From the NCBI GenBank assembly GCA_029990175.1, contig JARKIP010000022.1, positions 22,356,001-22,420,000 on the forward strand: a DNA stretch of 64,000 nucleotides. The letters run 5' to 3'. Origin of the DNA: Petunia secreta. Lineage: Eukaryota > Streptophyta > Magnoliopsida > Solanales > Solanaceae. The position numbers and the translations under genes are program-made. This document shows, one piece after another, positions 11,301 through 21,970 of the stretch. Below the pieces are notes generated by a model. It did not search any database. It saw only the letters and a list, made by a program, of their open reading frames with translations, and was not told the origin of the DNA. The first letter of the stretch is position 1. Every line of letters starts with the position of its first letter.

Positions 11301-13174
11301 AATTTCTTCCCCTCATGTCTAACCGTATAAGTGTTGGCCCGGCCATCATGAACCACTTGTTTGTCGTATTGCCACGGCCTACCAAATAAAAGGTGGCAAG
11401 CTTGCATTGGCACCACGTCAAACATGTGTTCATCTTGATAGTTCCCAATCTTGAACCTAATCAAGACTTGCTTCACTACCCTCAATTCCCCACACTCGCT
11501 CAACCATTGCAAACGGTAGGGACTAGGGTGCTTTAGGGTAGTCAATTTCAATTGTGAGACCAACGATTGACTCACCACATTCGCACAACTACTCGATTCA
11601 ATGATCATGGAATACACTTGCCCCTTCACTCTACACCGAGCATGGAACAAGTTTTCCCTTTGTTCATCTTCCCTCTCTTCACTCATCATGGTTCCCAAAA
11701 TTCGACGAACCACAAGGAACATATTAGGATCGTCCCCCTCCGTCGCCCTCTCTTCACTCTCGCCCTCAACTTCCTCACTCTCCTCCTCCACATCTCCCTC
11801 GGACTCACTTTCCCCCTCATAGACCAACCCATCATCCATCACAATCATGTTTTTCCGGGTAGGGCACTCTTTGGCAAAGTGACCGTAACCCTTGCATTTA
11901 TGGCATTGGAAAGAAGAAGAAGAAGGAGTATTTAAAGTAGTTTTAGAATTACCTCCAACCTCTTTGTGGTCGCTTCTCGGGGTAGCCTTCTCAAAAGGCT
12001 TCTTCACTTCTCGACTCCCACTTGCACCACTTGCGTATGGGGTCTTCCATTCTTTGGGGCGAGTTGTTGGAGTGGTAGTGGTGGTACTCCTATAGCGAGG
12101 AGCCTTTTCTTCTCTGAGCCACTTCTCGGCCTCAACCGCGGCATCACACACATCTTGTAGAGAGTGGAAGATGTGTAGCCTCAATTGGGAAGCAATCTCC
12201 CTACTCAAGCCACTTTTGAAACGGATGATAGCTTGTTCCTCATCCTCCGTTTCCATATCAAGAGCCATCCGGTTTTTCTCAAAGTCATTGAAATATTCAT
12301 CCACGGACTTGTAGCCTTGTTTCAATTCATAGAGCCTTTTGAGTTGCTCTTGTCGATACTTGGGAGTCACATATTTGTTGTTCATTACCTCTTTCAACTC
12401 TTCCCAAGTGATGTTCATCCGCAACCCAAGTCGTCTCCTTGATCGCTTCATGGATTCCCACCATGTAGAGGCATAGGATTCAAAGGAAGAAATGGCATAT
12501 GTAGCCTTCTTCTCCTCGGACATATCATTCGTGTCAAAGACCCACTCCAATTGAACCTTCCACTCTAAGAAAGCCTCTGGATCACTAGTCCCTTTGAAAG
12601 GTGGGATAGTGATCTTCACACTATTGAGGTTAGTGTCACGACCCCACGATGTGGTCCCGGTTGACCCTCGTAGTAGTCTTCAACCTCATCATACTCCCGT
12701 CTCAAGTCCCTTCCCATAAAAGCCCTTGGAGGTCCTCGACCTCGCCCACGGCCTCCATCTATTCCTCGGCCTCCGTTCATCGCTCTCCTAGGTGGATAGT
12801 GAGCTTCAAAATCGTCTTCTAAACCGAGACCCTCCCCTTCTTGAGCTTCATCAACTTGCTCAAGCCACATTTCTTCGGGGCCTTAAGAGCGGGACATCTC
12901 CTTGGGGATTGCCCAAGGGTTGGGGAGTGCCCAACGTTCTTTCTCTAGCAAGAGCCTCATCCCTCAACCGTTGTCGACGAACTAACTCCGCATATTGGTC
13001 CGGTTTAATGATTGAGTCATCACTTGTGCCTTCATTGGCATCCTTTTGGACACTCGGGGTCCTTTCCTTTTCAAAGACTTCCATTCTAAGGTTCAAGGTT
13101 TTCACCTCGGCCAATAGACTAGCCAAGACGTCAACGGGAACCTCAATGGTATTTTTGGCCTTCTTGTCCGCCAT
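8166..13174 (-). pseudogene. Gag-Pol polyprotein of A1, multiply interrupted
   Basis: Same polyprotein as in A2 (Gag, zinc knuckle, protease, RT, RNase H, integrase, C-terminal tail). Shared with A2: a frameshift after the Gag N-terminus and frameshifts between RNase H and integrase. Private to A1: a stop replacing Lys in RT just after KKCAFCVE (about 10328), small indels near 10196 and 10240, a Trp-to-stop at about 9278 and a Glu-to-stop at about 8749 in integrase. The protease motif reads IIESSSC, so both the Asp and the Gly of Asp-Ser-Gly are gone. RT keeps YFDD. A dead copy that decayed after duplication. Confidence 0.9.
8362..8374 (-). other. Polypurine tract of A1
   Basis: AAGAAGGGGAGGA on the minus strand, directly before the 3' LTR. 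It lies within the coding frame, where it encodes part of QEGEDDAGQ. Confidence 0.8.
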
Positions 13175-14270
13175 TTTACCTACAACAATAAAAAACAAGT
13201 AAAGAGATTAGAGTAAAAGTCCTCACTCTAATCAACGGCGTCCTCGTAGTTGCGTAGCTTCCTCGAAAATCACTCCAATTCACAAGAACTAAATGCTCTT
13301 CGGGAAGAGTGGAATTAAGGGGACTCGATTAACGCTAAGCTTTTTAGTGAGCACTTGGAAGCAAGCAATTAACTATGAGTCTTCTTTGAATTCTACTTCT
13401 CCTCTAGGCACGATGTTCCTAATCGCTCAATGAATTAGTACTAATCGAGTAGGAGTATTACTCTCAAAGTACTAACCGGAAGCAATGTAAACAAACAAAC
13501 ACGAAAGCCTAACGAAATCAACTACCCGGACCCCTTCAGGAATCTGGGCGGTCCGCCTGGTCAGTGGGGCGGTCCGCCTGGAAATTGTCCCAAATCAGCA
13601 GTGAGGTCGGGCGGGCGCTCCGCCCAGTGTGTGGGCGCTCCGCCCAGAGGGTTGCTTTAGCTTTTCCAAAACTCGTTTTTGGTCGATTTTGACCCAATTT
13701 TTCCAACGATTTCAAGTTGTTTTTGATATTGAATGATACCCAAACTTGTTTCAAGCGATAACAAACAAACCCCAATGGTTTAATTCAACAAACAACCAAC
13801 AAACAACTTGTTTCAAGGATTTGGAGCAAGTTCTTCAAAAAATTTCAAGAACATCAAGATTTCAAAAATTCGATTTTCGTTCCGCTACTCCAAATGATGT
13901 TATGGGGGTATCAAAATGACGGGATAACTATAAGGAACAATCCCCGATACCAAACAAACAAGAATTCATAACATCCAACAAGTTTTAGTCAATTTTGTGA
14001 AATTTCAACTTTTGGGTTTGATTTTCAACTCCAAAACGTGTTTTGTTGGTACCCAATTATCGAGAATACATAAACAAACAATCCCCGATAATCAAAACCA
14101 ACAAAATCATAACAACCAACGAATTCTAGAAAATTTTTTGGTATTTTCAAATTTTTGAATTTTTTTGTTTTCTTCAAGTTTTTCAAGAACAACAATAAGA
14201 ACAATACTAAGGCACGATAATAACACTACGAACAAGGAACGAGGGTTTGTAAGAACAACACCCGAGCCTT
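13175..14270 (-). other. Untranslated leader of A1
   Basis: About 1.1 kb between primer site and gag. It is AT-rich and non-coding except for a palindrome cluster at about 13540-13650 (two GGCGG-T-CCGCC and two GGCG-CTC-CGCC). The gag start is preceded by TTGTTGTAG/GTAAA, a 3' splice-site-like motif. Confidence 0.7.
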
Positions 14271-14282
14271 GCTCTGATACCA
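14271..14282 (-). other. Primer binding site of A1
   Basis: Minus-strand TGGTATCAGAGC, two bases from the LTR; tRNA-iMet type. Confidence 0.88.
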
Positions 14283-14284
14283 AC

Positions 14285-14842
14285 TGATAAGGGGAAAACT
14301 ACGGAAGCGATAAACGATGATAAAGAACGAGACGCAACAAGAACACTTACGAAGTAGCACCAAGTAACGAGTCTTGATACACCCTCAATTCGACTCAAGA
14401 AGCACCTACGCTATGCAACTATCCTCAAGAGACACTCGGCTCAAGCAAATAGAGTGATCGAAGAGGATTGAAAAGCAACTTGGATTCATCCAATTGATTC
14501 AAGCCAAAATTAGTTACAAGTGTTTGGGAGCAATGCTCTTTAATTCAATGTTCAAGGTGAGTTAATGGCAATAAATGATGAAGGGTGTTATTTATAGCAC
14601 CCTTCTACAACCTAGTGAAATGTCATTCAAGCCCTTAGCTAGATAGAAATACATTAGAACTAGCTAGGGTCAAAATAGGAAGTTTACACAAAAATATAGC
14701 CAATTCAGCGTTTTGGGCGCTCCACCCTGGAGCTGGGCGCTCCGCCTGGTGGAAGCATGACCCAGGCGCTCCGCCTGGTGAGCTCCACTGTCAAAAGTGA
14801 GCTAGGCGCTCCGCCCAATGGCTGCCCATTTTGGGCGCTCCG
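14285..14842 (-). repeat. Truncated 5' LTR of A1
   Basis: Matches 59698-60275 of A2 but lacks one 20-base palindrome unit, and breaks off inside a GGGCGCTCCG motif. Everything beyond is unrelated sequence (element C). Confidence 0.9.
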
Positions 14843-15405
14843 GTGAGAGGAGTAAGGGAGTGACCGGTGACATTCCTCGAGTGGAAAAAGGAGAGGATGT
14901 GTTGAGTGATGTGAGTGAGATGTCACCACCCGAATCTACACCTAACCTTGAAAAGAAAATGAGGGAAAAGAAAGAGGGAAAAAAGAGTGAGGACACCCCT
15001 TATTCTAACCTTAACCCTTTATCTTTTTCTTCTACTTGTGTTAACTCTTGTGTAGGTACTCTTGGAGGCAAACCATTGGAGCCTCAACCATGTCCCAAGA
15101 AGGATGGACAAGGTGAAGAAAATCTCCAATGTGAGCTTCAAGGTGAAGAAACAATTCAAGACACTTCAAGAGCATTGAGTGAGCAAGATGGCCACTCAAA
15201 GGTATGTGAAAGTTCTTCCCTTGAACATGTTACTTCCTTGTCATGTGTTAGTATTTGTGAAGGTTCTATACTAGTTGATGAGTTATGTGACTATAATGTG
15301 TTTGCAACTAGTGTAGAGTCGGTTGGTCAACTTGTGAGTGATTGTGAACCACTATTTGAGAGGGATGATAAGCCACGTCATGATGTGAGCTCGGTGTTCA
15401 AATGA
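14843..15405 (+). pseudogene. ORF1 tail of element C (truncated)
   Basis: Equivalent to the C-terminal part of the D and E ORFs: RSKGVTGDIPRVEKGEDV, LEKKMREKKEGKKSEDTPYS and SALSEQDGHSK-like segments. It is acidic, Ser-rich and low complexity. The N-terminal protease-like part is missing because of the junction at 14843. No known enzymatic motif is seen. The frame is lost at about 15403, where the next frame continues the similarity-free coding stretch. Confidence 0.65.
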
Positions 15406-16266
15406 AGAATGTGAAGTTGACCTTGCTTGTGAACCTTGTTATGACACCCCACCTATATTTGATAAAGGGGAAGATGAGTTGAATGAATATCCTATCCTTT
15501 CCCTTGATGAATTGCTTGATAATGGTGGACTTATGTGTTGTAGTGAGGTTGGTAGTGACCTTGAGGAGTCCCTAGTGATTGAGATGGATCGAATTGTTTT
15601 CAATGACTCCTCGGGTGAGAGTGAAGAACCTAGTGTTGATACCATATCTTGGGTGACCATGAATTTGAGGTGCGTGCTTTTACATTTCCATTGTGTGAAC
15701 ATGATCTCATTTGTGGTAGGGAATTGTATCGGACTAGGATTGGTAATAGAATAGAACTTCCATGGTTTGAAAAGTTAGACTCTATGGACGATCCATTGTT
15801 TGGAACTCCAAGTGGGATGAGTGGTCTTGATATTGGTTGTGTTGAACCATCTTCTAGTAGTCCTAACCTTCATTGTGTGGACTATAATGATGAAGGACCT
15901 AATTTGGAGACTTTCCTTTGGAGCTTGCCTAGTGAGGGAGATTGTCTTGGAGTTGGATTTGGAGGTGAGGAAGTCACTCTTGATTCGTGTAAGAGTTCTT
16001 CCAAGAAGCAGAGTGGAGTATTTAATGTTAGTTGTCAATTGAACTATTTTGTTTACTCCACTCCACATGTTGGTCACACCTTGGGTGTTGAGCATGCCAA
16101 AGCCAATGTGTCACATTATGATAATATTGATTTGAAGGCTTGGTATGTTGTTCATAAGCTTAGGGGTCATAGGGAATTTGATTGCTATATCCTATTGATC
16201 TCTTTGCTTATTCTTGTGTTGGGTGCACTTTCCTTTGGAGTCAAGTACTTGTTGTTTCCTTTGTAG
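15405..16266 (+). pseudogene. ORF2 of element C, acidic protein with a C-terminal hydrophobic segment
   Basis: Two overlapping frames read as one protein broken by a frameshift near 15650. The first half holds YDTPPIFDKGEDELNEYPI and similar acidic text. The second half ends with a hydrophobic run of about 20 residues (CYILLISLLILVLGALSFGV), followed by KYLLFPL and a stop. This looks like a single C-terminal membrane anchor. The position is that of pol or a third ORF in a full element. No family is recognised; an envelope-like role is only a guess from the membrane segment. Confidence 0.5.
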
Positions 16267-16420
16267 ACATAAGCTTTTTACTTGTTATTGATGCTTGGCT
16301 CTATCACAAAAGTGTGTTTTCCCACACTTTTGGCACTAACCTACTCTTGTAGCGGGAAGCTTTGTTTGTGCTTGCTTTGAATGTAAGATTGATGGTTTGA
16401 TTTCGAGGACGAAATCCTTT

Positions 16421-16434
16421 CAAGAAGGGGAGAA
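16421..16434 (+). other. Polypurine tract of C
   Basis: CAAGAAGGGGAGAA immediately before the LTR. As in A, it also encodes the QEGENDAGQ end of the polyprotein. Confidence 0.8.
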
Positions 16435-16854
16435 TGATGCGGGGCAAATTGGAGCCAAATCGCCAACCATTAAGAGCCAAGCGTGAGAGCACAAAGGATC
16501 CAAGACAAGGGCACCGGAGGAGGGTTCGAGAGTAATTTGGAGTCATGGACTTGAGCGCCAATGAGGGAGGACCGGCTACGGACCAAGGAGGAACACTTAG
16601 AGTCCATTTGTGCCGTTTCCAAGCCTCCCAGGAAGGGGGCGGACCGCCTAGTGACTTGCACCCTCTCTGGACTTTGGGCCGCCCATAAAAGGGGCGGACC
16701 GCCTACTTTCCAGGGTGGGGCGCCTACTCTGTGCGCCTACTCTGCAGGTGGGGCGCCTACTCTGCTAAGTGGGGCGCCTATTTTTCCTTGTTTTGGACGG
16801 GATTTTGACGTGTAATCCCTATTTTGGCCCTACGAGGCTTGTATTGTTTTTATA
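16435..16854 (+). repeat. 3' LTR of C, truncated
   Basis: Begins TGATGCGGGGCAAATTGG. It carries GGCGG-A-CCGCC and GGGGCGCC palindromes at about 16633-16775, a mix of two centre variants. It stops where the inverted element D begins. Confidence 0.82.
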
Positions 16855-18314
16855 TCATCAACTAGTATAGAGGTCTCACAAACACTCTCACATGACAAGG
16901 AAGTAACATGCTCAAGGGGAGAACTATAACTTACCTTTGAGTGGCCATCTTGCTCACTCAAAGCACTTGAAGTGTCATGGATTAACTCTCCACCTTGAAG
17001 CTCACTTTGGAGATCTTTTTCACCTTGTCCTTCCATCTTGGAAGATGATTGAGGCTCCATTGGCTTGCCACCAAGATTTCCTACACAAGAAGTCACACAA
17101 GTAGAAGAAAAAGATAAAGGGTTAGGGTTAGAATAAGGGGTGTCCTCACTCTTTACAATTCTTTTTCCCTCTTTCTTTTCCCTCATTTTCTTTTCAAGGT
17201 CGGGTGTAGATTCGGGTGGTGACATCCCACTCACATCACTTATCACATCCTCTCCTTTTTCCACTTGAGGAATGTCACCGGTCACTCCCTCACTCCTCTC
17301 AATCTTTTGTCTCTCAAATTCGGGTGAGTTGGTACGAGGCCCAAGGATACCCATAGACGGAGTAGGTGGACTTTTAACATCAACCCGAAATCTAGGACTA
17401 AGAGACTCATCATTTGAGGTCTCTTTCTTCTTTGTTGGTGAACCACTTTGCTTTGGAGCTTGTGGTTTGGGGTTCACCTTGTTGACATATGTCAACTCTC
17501 TTCTTGCACTAGTCCCACCATTGATTGTGATTGTAGGACTTCTCTTCAATGGTGTCCCACTACTTCTCATGTTCATAGGACTTCTTGATTGTACTCTTTG
17601 AGTCATAGGGCTTCTCCTCAATGGTGTCCCTCCATTTCTCATGTTCATGGGCTTGCTTGGTTGTACTTCTTTTTTCCTAAGAAGGAGGAATTGTATCTTC
17701 CCTTGTGCTTTAACATGGTAGCCATCAAAGAATTTGTCGAGCTTGAAGGGCCTATTGAAAAGCCAAGGCTTTCCCAACATAACATCGCATCCCACTAAAG
17801 GGCCTACTTTGCACTCCACTTCTTCCTCAAAGTTCCTTTGTGAAATAACTACCCTATCCATTCCATCAACACAAGGTATTCCCAACCTTCTCAATACAAG
17901 ATGGCTAATCCAACTTGCTTCACCATCATCCACTTGAAGCACATACCCATAATTCCCATTAAGGCTCACTATGAATTGACACCATGTTCTTTCTCTCATG
18001 ACTTCATCTAGGTAATGCCCTTTACACTTCCCATCAATAGTACCAACACTAGTTGGGTACTTCCTCACTTCACCACTACTAGCAATACCATAACCCATAG
18101 TGCGACTCATGCCATCTGTTCCCTCGGCCTCATTCTCTTCCATCTCATCCTCCACGCGTTGGAGTCGAGTGTCTATTGCCTCTATGTGAGCCAAGATTGG
18201 AAAGTAGGCTTCAACTAACTCCCTCTCCCTTACACCTTTCTCACCACTCCTACTTCCCTCCAAACCTCCCTTATGGCTCTTTGTACCTGCAAAAGACATT
18301 TTAAGAAAGTGCAA
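16830..18314 (-). CDS. Protease-like ORF of element D (no RT/IN)
   Basis: A long open frame; the last few codons run into the LTR of C. The natural start may be the internal ATG at about 18298 or lie further in, because a TTTTGCAG/GTACA acceptor-like motif falls just inside the frame. The N-terminus has a helical segment (HIEAIDTRLQRVEDEMEE) like that of Gag. Capsid and zinc knuckle are absent. The middle resembles the gypsy protease domain of A: YVLQVDDGEASWISHLVLRRL then CDVMLGKPWLFNR, aligning with the A segments around the protease motif and CHLLFGRPWQYDK. The Asp-Ser-Gly triad is replaced by DDGEA. The C-terminal half is charged, with SPMNMR/SGTPL repeats. Likely a structural or RNA-binding protein of a non-autonomous element; protease activity is doubtful. 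Confidence 0.68.
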   Translation of the reverse strand: MHFLKMSFAGTKSHKGGLEGSRSGEKGVRERELVEAYFPILAHIEAIDTRLQRVEDEMEENEAEGTDGMSRTMGYGIASSGEVRKYPTSVGTIDGKCKGHYLDEVMRERTWCQFIVSLNGNYGYVLQVDDGEASWISHLVLRRLGIPCVDGMDRVVISQRNFEEEVECKVGPLVGCDVMLGKPWLFNRPFKLDKFFDGYHVKAQGKIQFLLLRKKEVQPSKPMNMRNGGTPLRRSPMTQRVQSRSPMNMRSSGTPLKRSPTITINGGTSARRELTYVNKVNPKPQAPKQSGSPTKKKETSNDESLSPRFRVDVKSPPTPSMGILGPRTNSPEFERQKIERSEGVTGDIPQVEKGEDVISDVSGMSPPESTPDLEKKMREKKEGKRIVKSEDTPYSNPNPLSFSSTCVTSCVGNLGGKPMEPQSSSKMEGQGEKDLQSELQGGELIHDTSSALSEQDGHSKVSYSSPLEHVTSLSCESVCETSILVDDIKTIQAS

Positions 18315-19323
18315 AGGTTAGTATAAACAACCTCACTTGCTCTCCCTTACCTTTGGTGGTGGCTCTCAATACTCTTTTTAGGGTGCACACTCCCAAACCC
18401 CCACCCAAAGATGCCCTTATCTCTTTTAGGAACCAAAATGGTAAGATCAATCAACTAGTATATCCAAGTAATGGTCCGGAGTGGAATTGACGCGACTCGA
18501 TGTACGGAGGCTATTGTAGTGCGCACTTGAAGCAAGCAAATTCTACGACTTTAAGTAAAGACTTCAAGACAAACAATCACCCTAAGAGATCAAAGATTAG
18601 TGTTAATAAGGTAGGACAAATACCCTAAAAACACTAACCAAGAAGTTCGGAAGCAAAGGAAACACGAAATCCCACGAAAAATCTACCCGGACAACTTTCA
18701 GCAAAAGAGGCCCCCCGCCTCTGAAAGTAGGCGGTCAGCCCACTTTTTCACAGTGGAGAGTAGGCGGTCAGCCTACTTGAAGTCCAGAGAGTGTGCACAA
18801 AAGAGGCGGTCCGCCTCTGTAAGTAAGCGGTCTGCCCACTGCAATTTCCTGCAGCCTTTCACTTCGTGTTTTTGGTTCTTTTGCACCCAAATCTCCAATG
18901 TTTTCAAGGTGTTTTTCCAATCCAAAGGTACCCAATGATGTTTTCAAGTACTACAACCAATCCCCAATAATTTATAACAACACCCAATCAATAACGAATC
19001 CCAATCAAGAAATTTCAATCAAGTTCTAGGGTTTTCCAATTTTGAGGTTTTTGATTTTTCAACTTTTGATTCTCAACACCAAATCATGTAATAAGGGTAC
19101 CAAATCAATGGGTGATCGCCATAGATCAATCCCCGATGTCAAACAATCAACGGGTCATCAAATCGAATCCACAAGATGAATTTTTTTGTGTTTTTCACTT
19201 TTTCAAATTTTTTTTGTTTTTTTTCTTCTTTTCTCAAGAACATAAACAACACTAACAATAAAGTAAACTAACAGATAAGATGAACAAGGATCGAGGGTTT
19301 GTAGGAACAACACCCAATCCGTA
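18315..19323 (-). other. Untranslated leader of D
   Basis: AT-rich, non-coding. A palindrome cluster at about 18715-18840 uses GGCGG-T-CCGCC and diverged GGCGG-T-CAGCC forms. Confidence 0.65.
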
Positions 19324-19334
19324 CTCTGATACCA
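19324..19334 (-). other. Primer binding site of D
   Basis: Minus-strand TGGTATCAGAG, three bases from the LTR; the next base differs from the usual C. Confidence 0.8.
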
Positions 19335-19337
19335 AGA

Positions 19338-20075
19338 TGATATGGGGCAGATATGCGGAAGCAAATATCCAAGATGCGGAAGCAACAATCACACGATAAC
19401 AAGAAAGTTGGGACGGGGAAGAACAGAAATAGAAGAAAAGAATGGATAAACGATGCAAACCATGAATTGAATATCTGAGAGAGGAAGGAAAACTTGAACC
19501 ATACTAGAATCCGTACTAGTGAAGAATCTCCATAGGTTCCAAGCAAGAGATAATCCGAAGCTTCAATCTTCTACAAAGAAGAAGGCCTTGCCTCTCTTTC
19601 TAAGTCTATTCTTCAAATCTAAGCAAGCTAATCAAATAAAAAGACTAAGTGTGCTATTTATAGGTTCACCACATTTCTAAATGAAATGTCTAAATAGCCC
19701 CTAAGTCTAGTCAAAACAATACAAGTCACTTAGGGCTATAGTTGGAATTACACCAAAAAGTAGTAGGAGTCCCGTCTTGACACTTCAGCAACTAGGCGCC
19801 CCGCTTGAATAGTACGCCACCAGAGTAGGCGCCCCAGCCTAAAATTGGGCGGCCAAAGTAGGCGGTCCGCCCATTAAATAGGCGCCCCCAACTCCTGAGG
19901 CTTGAAATCAACTAGGCGGTCCGCCCCTTTGAGTAGGCGGTCCGCCCCTTCCTGGGGGTTCTTGGAATGGCTCAAAATGTGTCCCCCGAGCCTCTCCTTT
20001 GGTGCCTATGTGTTCCTCAATCCTTGGCGCTCTATTGCATGATCTTAAAGTTGCTTCCGGAGGCCTTGACGGAAC
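19338..20075 (-). repeat. 5' LTR of D, truncated
   Basis: The internal end reads CCCCATATCA on the minus strand. The outer roughly 110 bases are missing relative to the LTR of F. GGCGG-T-CCGCC and GGCGCC palindromes lie at about 19795-19950. Confidence 0.78.
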
Positions 20076-21970
20076 TAGTGTTGAGTTTTTACAAACACCA
20101 TCATAAGACAAGGAAGTAACATTTCCAAGGGAAGAACTTTCACATACCTTTGAGTGGCCATCTAGCTCACTCAATGCACTTGAAGTGTCATGAGTTATTC
20201 CTTCACCTTGAAGCTCACTTTGGAGATCTTCTTCACCTTGTCCTTCAATCTTGGAACATGATTGAGGCTCCATCGCTTTGCCTCCAAGAGTACCTACACA
20301 AGAGCTAACACAAGTAGAGAAAAAGATAAAGGGTTAAGGTTAGAATAAAGGGTGTCCTCACTCTTTTTTCCCTCTTTCTTTTCCCTCATTTTCTTTTCAA
20401 GGTTAGGTGTAGATTTGGGTGGTGACATCCAACTCACATCACTCAACACATCCTCTCCTTTTTCCACTCGAGGAATGTCACTGATCACCCCCTCACTCCT
20501 TTCAATCTTTTGTCTCTCAAATTCGGGTGAATTGGGACGAGGCCGAAGAATACCCATAGCCGGAGTAGGTGGACTTTTCACATCAACCCGGAATATAGGA
20601 CTTGGAGACTCATCACTTGATGTCTCCTTTTTCTTTGTTGGTGAACCACTTGGTTTTGGCACTTGTGGCTTCGGGTTCACCTTGTGGACAGATGCCAACT
20701 CTTGTCTTGCACTAGTCCCACCATTGCTTGTGTTTGTAGGACTTCTTGTTTGCACCCTTTCAATCATGGAATTAGGTTCTTGCTCCTTTCCCTTTTGCAT
20801 AGGCCTAGAAGGTATACTAGGAGGTGACTTGATCTTTGCCCTAAGAGGCTCAAAGTCAAAAGTCCTTTGGCCCTTCCTCACATAATACCTATCACACTCA
20901 ATACCATATCGCACCTTCTTGCCTTGCAACCATGGTTCACCTAGCCACACATGACAATGCTTCATGGGATACACATCGCACTACACATAACCCCAATAAC
21001 TCTTATGAGATATGCACACTCGAACTTGCTTGGAAATCCACACTCCGTGGTACTCATAAGGATGCTCTAAGGCATAGCAAGGTAGCCTTAACTCATCAAC
21101 CACCGAGGTACTAATGCAATTGGCATCTGTGCTACCAATCTTGAGCAAGTACCCTCCATCACCATCCACCTCAACAAGGAACCTCCTTAGACCCAAGTTC
21201 CGTGTAGGATCATCCAAGTAATAACTTGGAAGTTTAAGAAAAACATCACCTTCAACTTGAGTCTTCCTCATCCCTCCTCCCCTAGCATCACCACTAGGAT
21301 AACTTCCACTTCCCGTCACCCTTCCAACATTAGAAGTGTTGTTGAAAGTCGAGGAAGGAGTACCACTATGGGACCCATAATTGCCTCTCGCCTTGGTTCC
21401 ATAGCCCATAGCACCACTCCTACCACCACTACTAGAGCAATGCACCCCCGTAACGGTAAGAGCAACACCTCTCATTCCACCCTTCACATGGGAGTTAGAA
21501 GCATCAAGCCGTTTAGCATAGGTGGAATAGGAAAGCTTCTCCCTTCCCATGAAACAACCACCACCTCCTCCCACACTAATGGAAGGACCTCTACTAATCC
21601 CTTGCACACCACAAGAAACATCAAGAGAAGATGAAAATGAGCAATTCTCATAATCAACCTCATCATCCATTCTCTCTACGTCACTTTCATCACATTCAAA
21701 CTCACCACAAGAAGAGTAAGTAGGATCATCATACCTTGAAGCGTCACTATCTTCATATTCTTGACTTGGAGTATAAGATTCTTCACATTCGTCTTCGCAA
21801 GTCCCATAGTCATCTTCATCTTCATAATCAACATAGTGACCCGCTTCTTCATCATAGGAGCCTTGGTTCCCCGAATCATCATAGCCATACCCATCATCAT
21901 CATCATAGGAACCATAGTCTCCATCATCTCTGCATGAGTCATACCCTCCACAATCGTCATCCGATGCCAT
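20076..21970 (-). pseudogene. Protease-like ORF of element E, broken
   Basis: Starts MASDDDCGG with an acidic Asp/Tyr/Gly-rich N-terminus of about 110 residues (DDDDGYGYDDSGN). A protease-like stretch follows (GGYLLKIGSTDANCIS, then VVDELRLP and CHVWLGEPWLQGKKV). The Asp-Ser-Gly position reads GST, so the catalytic Asp is absent. A TAG at about 20978 interrupts this domain. A one-base deletion near 20310 shifts the frame before the conserved C-terminal tail (SELDGHSKVCESSSL). The last codons run into LTR sequence of D. Not functional as it stands. Confidence 0.68.

Larger units (their letters stand above)
3870..14842. repeat. Duplicated block, copy 1
   Basis: This block is almost identical to 49277-60275, in direct orientation about 45.4 kb away. 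It includes the same AT-rich flank, half MITE, copia-1 LTR with the same CTACC target duplication, and gypsy A at the same AATTA site. It is therefore a duplication of an already nested locus, not independent insertions. It stops abruptly inside the 5' LTR of A at 14842. The left edge is hidden by element B. Confidence 0.95.
7547..14842 (-). mobile_element. Ty3/gypsy element A1 (5' LTR truncated)
   Basis: Minus-strand element inserted in the integrase of copia-1. It holds the 3' LTR, polyprotein, leader, primer site and the first 558 bases (from the internal side) of the 5' LTR. AATTA precedes the 3' LTR at 7542-7546; its partner is absent because the block ends at 14842. A1 is the more decayed of the two copies of A. 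Confidence 0.93.
14843..16854 (+). mobile_element. Non-autonomous gypsy derivative C, 3' part
   Basis: Plus-strand fragment: the tail of the first ORF, a second coding stretch, a purine tract and most of a 3' LTR. It starts in mid-ORF at the duplicated-block junction and ends at an inverted junction with D. The 3' coding end (ISRTKSFQEGENDAGQ) and the LTR start (TGATGCGGGGCA) match those of A, showing common ancestry. Confidence 0.82.
16855..20075 (-). mobile_element. Non-autonomous gypsy derivative D
   Basis: Minus-strand element with most of its 5' LTR, a primer site, a leader and one long ORF. The 3' portion after the ORF is missing. It shares LTR layout, primer site and ORF with E and the ORF tail with C. 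No RT, RNase H or integrase sequence is present. Confidence 0.82.

Noticed and set aside
15439..16095. Minus-strand ORFs opposite C ORF2
   Set aside because: Shadow frames; no motifs, and the plus strand carries the element's orientation signals.
15649..16266. Envelope gene of a retrovirus-like element
   Set aside because: Only one C-terminal hydrophobic segment; no signal peptide, cleavage site or other envelope features visible.
20352..20885. 177-residue plus-strand ORF over element E
   Set aside because: Reverse frame of the conserved E/D ORF, whose homology is on the minus strand.
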